A DNA stretch of 64,000 nt, taken from assembly GCA_963786395.1 (NCBI GenBank), contig CAWAZD010000007.1, positions 465,025-529,024 on the forward strand, read 5' to 3'. Both the position numbers and the translations under genes were made by a program. Within the stretch, counting starts at the first letter, position 1. Every line of letters starts with the position of its first letter. The DNA comes from Fen-1301 sp963786395. GTDB taxonomy: Bacteria > Bacteroidota > Ignavibacteria > Ignavibacteriales > Ignavibacteriaceae. The notes below the pieces were generated by a model, which did no database searches, had not been told where the DNA came from, and worked only from the letters and a program-made list of their open reading frames with translations. Positions 58,957 through 64,000 of this stretch are shown piece after piece.

Positions 58957-60033
58957 AAACATCACCATACATTTATATTCGTGGTCTCAGACATGTTGAT
59001 CACTCTGTATTTGCAGTAAGTAATGGTCAAAAATATTATACGGATTCACAATATGGAAAAAAAATGGCCTATTCAAGTGGCCAACAGATTAAACGTTCAA
59101 TATTAGAGGCACTTAATTTACCCTTTGCAGCAATTACATTTAACTGGGAAATTGATAAGAAGAGAAAGCTCATATGAAAGAACCTCACTCACCATGTGAC
59201 CCTACTTTTCCTGATCAATTACTTGGTGGATATATGAAATCTGAAAAGGAAAAATTGACCGTTAAAAGAAGAAGCCCGTTATCTATTTCAGCTATGCGAC
59301 CATTACATCCTTTGTTGGGTGGATTAGAGCGTGATTCGGAGAGTGAACCTGTATCTTATGATCGTTCAGGATATCCTAATGATCATATTGTAAAAGTTTT
59401 TAATTTAGACAACAAAGGAAAGAGAGTTGAAATTAAAACTGAAGATTTGGAAAAATGGTTATTAAATAATGAGAGAAGCCTTGGGCCAAAATATTATAAT
59501 CCTACTGGACAGACCCGTGCATCAGGTTTATTTGTCTTTGATATAGCTATTGATTTAAGACGGTTATTCTGTGTTTCAACAAATAAGCTTGAGCCTGAAT
59601 TTTGCTCCCTGTTATTGAAAAAAAACTGATTGCAGAAGGATGGATTCTAAATCAGAATATTTTTGGTAAATGTTTACTCTGTCCGGCTGATAAAAGAAAA
59701 GAAATAATTGAAACTTTGGCACATGCTATAATAAATTGGAGAATCACCTCCAATCAGTCCCGGACTTTTAGTTTAATGGAAACCCTTGCTCTTGCCATCA
59801 GCGATAATGCTAATAAAATCTCTTTTTCTATCCGCGGTGAACTTAAAGATGAATTTGAAAGACCTACTGCTTCACCGGTTATAGATGAAAGCTCCGGAGC
59901 TGATATATTCCTTACACCTCTCATTTCAGGTATAATTCCAGGGTTTTCTGGAAGTGCGGATGCTCTCGATAAAGCTGAGGTGAACTTAATTGATTTAATG
60001 AATTCATTCCCCTATGAAAATCAATTAACCTAA
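58953..60033 (+). pseudogene. cas7: Cas7 (Cst2/DevR type), two frameshifts
   Basis: MKTSPYIYIRGLRHVDHSVF, then SSGQQIKRSILEALNL and AAITFNWEID, is the typical Cas7 N-terminus. Frame one ends at 59177, frame two (59174-59629) has EPHSPCDPTFPDQLLGGYMK and LSISAMRPLHPLLGGLERDS, and frame three (59602-60033) has IEKKLIAEGWILNQNIFGKC with the C-terminal region. About 355 residues. Breaks lie near 59165 and near 59600. Cas7 forms the backbone of Cascade along the spacer. It ends 141 bp before the ORF6N gene. Confidence 0.8.
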
Positions 60034-60050
60034 ATTTATTCTTACAAAAT

Positions 60051-60130
60051 CTTGAAGTCACAATTTGTGACTTCAAGAATGTTATTAATAATCCTTCAAA
60101 CTTGATATCACAATTTGTGATATCCACAAG
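60051..60130. repeat. Two related palindromes upstream of the ORF6N gene
   Basis: First, CTTGAAGTCACAA / TTGTGACTTCAAG with a one-base centre (60051-60077, perfect). Second, AACTTGATATCACAA at 60099 and its partner TTGTGATAT...CAAGTT ending near 60132, with a 3-base interruption. Both share TCACAATTTGTGA. They lie 45-125 bp before the ORF6N start, in the right place for operators. A third, related palindrome lies inside the gene at 60372-60402. Confidence 0.75.
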
Positions 60131-60174
60131 TTTATCTTAACATCAATTAAGAATAATACTCAAGAATATTAGTT

Positions 60175-60695
60175 ATGCCCACATCAAAAGTTATACCTGC
60201 AGAAATAATCGAAAATAAAATATTGCTCATAAGGGGTCAAAAAGTATTGTTAGATAAAGATCTTGCTTTGCTTTATGGTGTAACAACTATGGCCCTGAAT
60301 CAAGCTGTTTCCAGAAATATTACTCGATTCCCTTCTGATTTTATGTTTCAATTAACTACAGAAGAATTAAAAACTTGAAGTTCCAAATTGGAACATCAAG
60401 TTGGGGAGGTACAAGAAAAAAACCTTATGCATTCACTGAACAGGGGGTAGCTATGCTCTCTTCCGTTTTAAGAAGTGAAAGAGCCGTTCAGGTTAATATT
60501 GCGATTATGAGAGCTTTCGTTAAACTTAGAGAGATTTTGTCTACTCATAAAGAATTAGCGCAAAAATTAAAGGAATTAGAATATAAAATTGAATCCCATG
60601 ATGAACAGATTACCGCAATATTTGAAGCTATTAATCAATTATTGGCACCTGCTCTTCCCCATCCAGACCGAAAAGTTGGCTTTGAAGTGAAATAA
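60175..60695 (+). pseudogene. ORF6N (KilA-N related) DNA-binding protein, one frameshift
   Basis: Frame one, 60175-60378, has IPAEIIENKILLIRGQKVLL, DKDLALLYGVTTMALNQAVS and FPSDFMFQLTTEELK, the ORF6N signature. Frame two, 60375-60695, has LKFQIGTSSWGGTRKKPYAF and TEQGVAMLSSVLRSERAVQV with a helical coiled coil at the end. One A lost from the run in GAATTAAAAAC (60366-60374) would restore LKNLKFQIG. About 172 residues. The family occurs in phages, and in Bacteroidota genomes with no clear phage, as a DNA-binding and perhaps antirepressor protein. It lies between cas7 and cas4, and its coding region includes a palindrome. Confidence 0.8.
60372..60402. repeat. Palindrome inside the ORF6N coding region
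   Basis: AACTTGAAGTTCCAA and TTGGAACATCAAGTT, 14 of 15 matches around a central A. It encodes LKFQIGTSSW, just after the frameshift. It shares the outer CTTGA / TCAAG and inner CAA / TTG with the two upstream palindromes but has GTTC in the middle where those have GTCA or TATCA. Confidence 0.75.
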
Positions 60696-60696
60696 T

Positions 60697-61179
60697 ATGA
60701 CCGGCACACAAATCAATTATTACTTCCTCTGTCACAGGAAACTATGGCTGTTTGTAAACAAAATTGATATGGAACAGAATTCTGATGCTGTTGCAATGGG
60801 AAAGTTTATTTCCGAGTCAACTTATAAGAGAGAAGACCACGAAATAATAATCGATGATATTGTCCTCGATTTCTATGATGGTAAAACCAAAACCATCCAT
60901 GAAGTAAAGAAATCAGATAAAATGGAGGACATTCATATCTGGCAGGTAAAATATTATATTTCTGTTCTGGAGGGAAAAGGAATTACTGGGGTATCCGGCG
61001 AAATTGATTACCCTAAACTCCGTCAAAAGGTTAAAGTTAAATTGACCACGGAAGACAGAGAAGAATTAGTAAGAATTAAAAATGATGTTACAAGAATAAT
61101 GACTCTGGAAATTCCTCCGGATGTTATTAATAAACCACTATGTAAAAATTGTTCCTATTATGACCTTTGCTACATTTGA
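60697..61179 (+). CDS. cas4: CRISPR-associated exonuclease Cas4
   Basis: 160 residues, start one base after the ORF6N stop. Cys12 (in FLCHRKLW) and the C-terminal Cys149, Cys152 and Cys158 (LCKNCSYYDLCY) are the four Fe-S ligands. The RecB-like core has HEVKKSD and the motif III region QVKYYISVLE. Small Cas4 proteins trim prespacers and set their PAM side during adaptation. The reading frame is intact, in contrast to the interference genes upstream. Confidence 0.92.
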   Translation: MTGTQINYYFLCHRKLWLFVNKIDMEQNSDAVAMGKFISESTYKREDHEIIIDDIVLDFYDGKTKTIHEVKKSDKMEDIHIWQVKYYISVLEGKGITGVSGEIDYPKLRQKVKVKLTTEDREELVRIKNDVTRIMTLEIPPDVINKPLCKNCSYYDLCYI

Positions 61180-61268
61180 TAAACCCCTAACCTGTTTATT
61201 TCCCTTCTTCGTTTTTATTGAATTATATAAATAATGTTTCGTGTTAAATATTATTAAAGAAACAAATT

Positions 61269-62357
61269 ATGAAACGTAACTATTACATCTTCAGCAGCGG
61301 CAAACTTATCCGTAAACAAAACACACTCTATTTTGAACCGGGTGAAAACAAAGAACCGGAGGAGTCTGAAGTCCATGAAGATGAAATGGAAATCGATGAC
61401 GAGTCGGGGATAGAAACTGAAGACGTAGAAGAACCAAAACAAATTACCCGAAGACCAATCCCGGTTGAAGATATTGAAGCCATTTATTGTTTCAGCGAAC
61501 TCAGGTTTAACACTAAGTTCCTAAACTTCATTGCTCAGAAACAAATCACACTTCATCTTTTCAATTACTATGGTTACTATAGCGGCTCATTTTATCCCCG
61601 TGAGCCCTTTATTTCCGGAAAACTCCTAGTTGAGCAGGTTAATAATTACACAGATCCTGCTAAAAGAGTTTGTATAGCAAAAAAGTTTGTAAAGGGGGCC
61701 GCTGATAATATCCTTAAAAACCTTCAGTATTATAATGCCCGTGAAAAAGATATGAGTGTTTTTATTGAAAAAATAAAGGAACTTATAGATAAAATTGACC
61801 TGTGCGCTAATGTTGAGGAACTCATGGGAATAGAGGGCAATATCCACTCACTTTATTATACTTCATGGAACCTTATTATTGAAGACCCAATGGATTTCGG
61901 AAAGCGTGAAAGGCGTCCGCCTACCAATCCTGTAAATGCACTAATTTCATTTGGTAATTCACTTGTTTATACTTCTGTGCTTAGTGAAATATATAAAACT
62001 CAATTGAATCCATTGGTAAGTTATTTACATCAACCGGGGGAGAAAAGATTCTCCCTGGCTTTAGATCTTGCTGAAATATTCAAACCTTTATTGACCGACC
62101 GGATAATCTTTGCTCTTCTTAACAAGAAGCAGCTTCAGGAAAAGAATTTCTCAAAGGAATTAAACTATTGCTATCTTAATGAAGAGGGACGGAAAATCTA
62201 CATGAAGGAATTTGACGAAAAGCTGAAAACGACAATTAAGCACAGACAGTTAAAAAAATCGGTTAGCTACCGTCATCTTATTCGCCTGGAATGTTATAAA
62301 CTGATTAAACATATTTTAAATGAAAAAGAATATAAACCTTTTCAAATCTGGTGGTAA
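61269..62357 (+). CDS. cas1: CRISPR-associated integrase Cas1 (type I-B)
   Basis: 362 residues. KRNYYIFSSGKLIRKQNTLY begins the beta domain, followed by an acidic insertion (about residues 24-62, rich in Glu and Asp) and then RRPIPVEDIEAIYCFSELRF. The helical domain has the metal ligands Glu189 (MGIEGNIHSL), His254 (YLHQPGEKRFSL) and Asp266/Glu269 (ALDLAEIF). The acidic insert is known in the type I-B Cas1 of Bacteroidota and is not a fusion. It joins spacers to the leader end of the array. The frame is intact and starts with no nearby overlap; its end overlaps cas2. Confidence 0.95.
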   Translation: MKRNYYIFSSGKLIRKQNTLYFEPGENKEPEESEVHEDEMEIDDESGIETEDVEEPKQITRRPIPVEDIEAIYCFSELRFNTKFLNFIAQKQITLHLFNYYGYYSGSFYPREPFISGKLLVEQVNNYTDPAKRVCIAKKFVKGAADNILKNLQYYNAREKDMSVFIEKIKELIDKIDLCANVEELMGIEGNIHSLYYTSWNLIIEDPMDFGKRERRPPTNPVNALISFGNSLVYTSVLSEIYKTQLNPLVSYLHQPGEKRFSLALDLAEIFKPLLTDRIIFALLNKKQLQEKNFSKELNYCYLNEEGRKIYMKEFDEKLKTTIKHRQLKKSVSYRHLIRLECYKLIKHILNEKEYKPFQIWW

Positions 62358-62374
62358 AGAAAGGATATTGGTAT

Positions 62375-62641
62375 ATGTATTTAATTATGGTATATGATGT
62401 GGTTTCTCCTAAAAGGGGAACTAAGTTACTTAAATTTTTACGGCAGCATCTGGTATGGATTCAGAATTCAGTATTTGAGGGAGAGGTAACAGAATCAGGA
62501 TTTACTGTGATAAAAGCCGGGATCACAGATATAATAAATAATGAGAAGGATAGTGTAATTTTTTATAAGTTTGACTCTATGAATTATACAAAACGCGGCG
62601 TATTGGGTTGTGAAAAGAATGCAATTGACTCATTTATTTGA
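62375..62641 (+). CDS. cas2: CRISPR-associated Cas2
   Basis: 88 residues from ATG 62375, which follows AAAGGATATTGG; a GTG at 62351 overlaps cas1 and adds eight residues without conservation. MYLIMVYDVVSPKRGTKLLK opens the ferredoxin fold with the conserved Asp and FLRQHLVWIQNSVFEGEVTE follows. Cas2 bridges two Cas1 dimers in the integration complex. Frame intact. Confidence 0.95.
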   Translation: MYLIMVYDVVSPKRGTKLLKFLRQHLVWIQNSVFEGEVTESGFTVIKAGITDIINNEKDSVIFYKFDSMNYTKRGVLGCEKNAIDSFI

Positions 62642-62789
62642 AATTGTCGTCGTACCCCCCCTGTTTTTGCATTATTGGTGGTCGACAACAGGAGACAGGA
62701 AAAAAGCTTTGAAATCAGCCTAAAAAGGGCTAAATTTCCGGGCAATCGAACTACTAAAATCGAAACCAAGATTGTAGGACCGGAATCTA
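62642..62789 (+). promoter_or_regulatory. CRISPR leader with a degenerate repeat-like segment
   Basis: 148 bp between cas2 and the first repeat, without an ORF. Cas1-Cas2 and the array promoter act here. At 62745-62766 ATCGAACTACTAAAATCGAAAC lacks two bases and differs at several positions from the last 24 bases of the array repeat but keeps both ends (ATCGAACTA and GAAAC). It may be an old repeat or a recognition motif of the leader. Confidence 0.65.
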
Positions 62790-64000
62790 GTCTTTATCGA
62801 ACTATTATAGAATTGAAACATTAGTACAGGAATAACCACTCGTTTAATTGGAGTCTTTATCGAACTATTATAGAATTGAAACATACTTTGAACCGTCTAA
62901 TTCTTTGATAAATTTAGTCTTTATCGAACTATTATAGAATTGAAACGCATGGTAGGCGAACTAATCGGAAGGGCAACATTAGTCTTTATCGAACTATTAT
63001 AGAATTGAAACAGTGATACAAGCTTGTGATAACTTAATCCCCGCTTTAGTCTTTATCGAACTATTATAGAATTGAAACAATATTATTGTCATGGATTTGA
63101 ATAACCAAATCCCGTCTTTATCGAACTATTATAGAATTGAAACAAGTAATTATACTTATGTTTGCCCTAGACTACTATGTCTTTATCGAACTATTATAGA
63201 ATTGAAACTGGAATATCCTGAAAATAAACACCTTTAGCCAGGTCTTTATCGAACTATTATAGAATTGAAACTCATTCATCGTCTGCGGGCGTTTATCAAT
63301 AGCAGTCTTTATCGAACTATTATAGAATTGAAACAGACATAACGATGTAAGTAATTTTATCGTCATGGCGTCTTTATCGAACTATTATAGAATTGAAACC
63401 ATTAGGCGATGTGTTAAGATTATTGGCGATTGACACGGTCTTTATCGAACTATTATAGAATTGAAACAATATAAAATACAGTATGGATAACGTAATTTTA
63501 ATAGTCTTTATCGAACTATTATAGAATTGAAACCGCCCACGCATGCAGAGTAAACGGACTTGTCACGTCTTTATCGAACTATTATAGAATTGAAACTCTT
63601 ATACATGGGAATATAAATTAACTGTTAATTTAGTCTTTATCGAACTATTATAGAATTGAAACAACGGTGGGTGGAACAACCGACTGAAATGAATGTTTAT
63701 TTAGTCTTTATCGAACTATTATAGAATTGAAACATAGCCCCACTGGTTCTAACCTAAACCTCCCGCGTCTTTATCGAACTATTATAGAATTGAAACACTG
63801 ATTCAATTAGTGTTGCTAATGTCAAAAGTCTTTATCGAACTATTATAGAATTGAAACATCGGATAATACCAAGTCGTCAGAAGGTTAATAAAGTCTTTAT
63901 CGAACTATTATAGAATTGAAACCACAAAATCATGAAGTGACAATATTTGCGTATTCCGGTCTTTATCGAACTATTATAGAATTGAAACGTCGTTCCTAAG
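62790..64000 (+). CRISPR. CRISPR array, 19 repeats of 30 nt, continues past the window
   Basis: The repeat starts GTCTTTATCGAAC and ends ATAGAATTGAAAC, the 3' end typical of type I-B. Starts: 62790, 62853, 62917, 62982, 63049, 63114, 63179, 63242, 63305, 63370, 63438, 63504, 63567, 63633, 63704, 63767, 63828, 63893, 63959. All 19 are identical. The 18 whole spacers are 31-41 nt (mostly 33-36), all different; a 19th is cut by the window end. The leader side is at the left, next to cas2, so the newest spacers are at about 62820. An apparent minus-strand ORF in the array (63175-63366) is only the repeat read in frame. Confidence 0.98.

Noticed and set aside
53266..60033. Programmed frameshifting as cause of the broken cas genes
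   Set aside because: Shifts go in both directions, sites differ from gene to gene, and one lesion is a plain TAA within the frame.
60034..60695. Diversity-generating retroelement as source of the ORF6N palindromes
   Set aside because: No reverse transcriptase gene or template-variable repeat pair is present in the window.
61340..61455. Acidic stretch in Cas1 as a domain fusion
   Set aside because: Type I-B Cas1 proteins of related bacteria commonly carry such an acidic insert at this place.
62642..62789. tracrRNA encoded in the leader
   Set aside because: No Cas9 or Cas12 gene is present; the locus is type I-B with Cas3 and Cas6.
63175..63366. Minus-strand ORF of 63 residues across the CRISPR array
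   Set aside because: It repeats QFYNSSIKT, which is only the 30-nt repeat read in one frame.
62790..64000. Spacers targeting this window
   Set aside because: Reading the spacers against the rest of the window by eye gave no long match; a proper alignment search was not possible.

Overview
This is an AT-rich bacterial chromosome segment, roughly one third G+C by eye. It most resembles the Ignavibacteria/Bacteroidota-Chlorobiota group. The clearest marker is a type IX secretion C-terminal domain of the form LLQNFPNPFNPSTVIRFEIP at about 48.2 kb. Supporting it are PorT-like barrels, a small RRM RNA-binding protein, an ISAon1-type insertion sequence, an Rieske/cytochrome b/multiheme cytochrome set and a Bacteroidota-style type I-B CRISPR locus. 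No rRNA or tRNA gene was recognised.

Layout. 0-4 kb: end of an MFS exporter, then universal stress protein, MHS-type symporter and a frameshifted outer-membrane porin. 4-10 kb: acyl-ACP thioesterase, cell-wall amidase, a GT4 glycosyltransferase divergent from a large six-hairpin glycosidase-like protein, and a rhodanese. 10-12 kb: ArsR/DUF2087 regulator, GIY-YIG protein and a DUF4258/YgiT toxin-antitoxin-like pair. 12-18 kb: M13 peptidase, frameshifted GH31 glucosidase, a palindrome-rich repeat element and an outer-membrane protein. 18-29 kb: SWIM protein, a two-component system whose sensor carries a CxxCH haem motif, then Rieske protein, cytochrome b, an 11-haem membrane cytochrome and DUF2339 membrane protein. 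29-36 kb (mostly minus strand): Bax-inhibitor-like protein, EamA-like transporter, Lrp regulator, tyrosine phenol-lyase/tryptophanase, RRM protein and a complete ISAon1-type element with an 8-bp target duplication. 36-46 kb: surface glycan genes (a GT4 fused to a nucleotidyltransferase, B12 radical SAM, GT87, GT9), a Pit/DUF47 phosphate pair, a duplicated-domain lipoprotein and an MFS transporter. 46-53 kb: a secreted parallel beta-helix protein with T9SS tail, a b561-like membrane protein, YceI, DUF362 and a polyferredoxin. 53-64 kb: a type I-B CRISPR-Cas locus.

The CRISPR locus reads cas6 - second cas6 - cas5 - cas3 - cas8 - small ORF - cas7 - [ORF6N gene] - cas4 - cas1 - cas2 - leader - array (19 identical 30-nt repeats up to the window edge). 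Every interference gene and the ORF6N gene carries at least one frameshift or stop (12 lesions in about 7.4 kb). cas4, cas1 and cas2 are intact. Five more frameshifts lie in the other 53 kb. Several lesions sit in or beside short homopolymers, so sequence error is possible and must be separated from real decay.

The most unusual signal is around the ORF6N gene. Two palindromes upstream and one inside the coding region share the frame CTTGA...CAA-W-TTG...TCAAG but differ in the bases between. This suggests that the protein's own coding sequence carries a version of its operator or recombination site.
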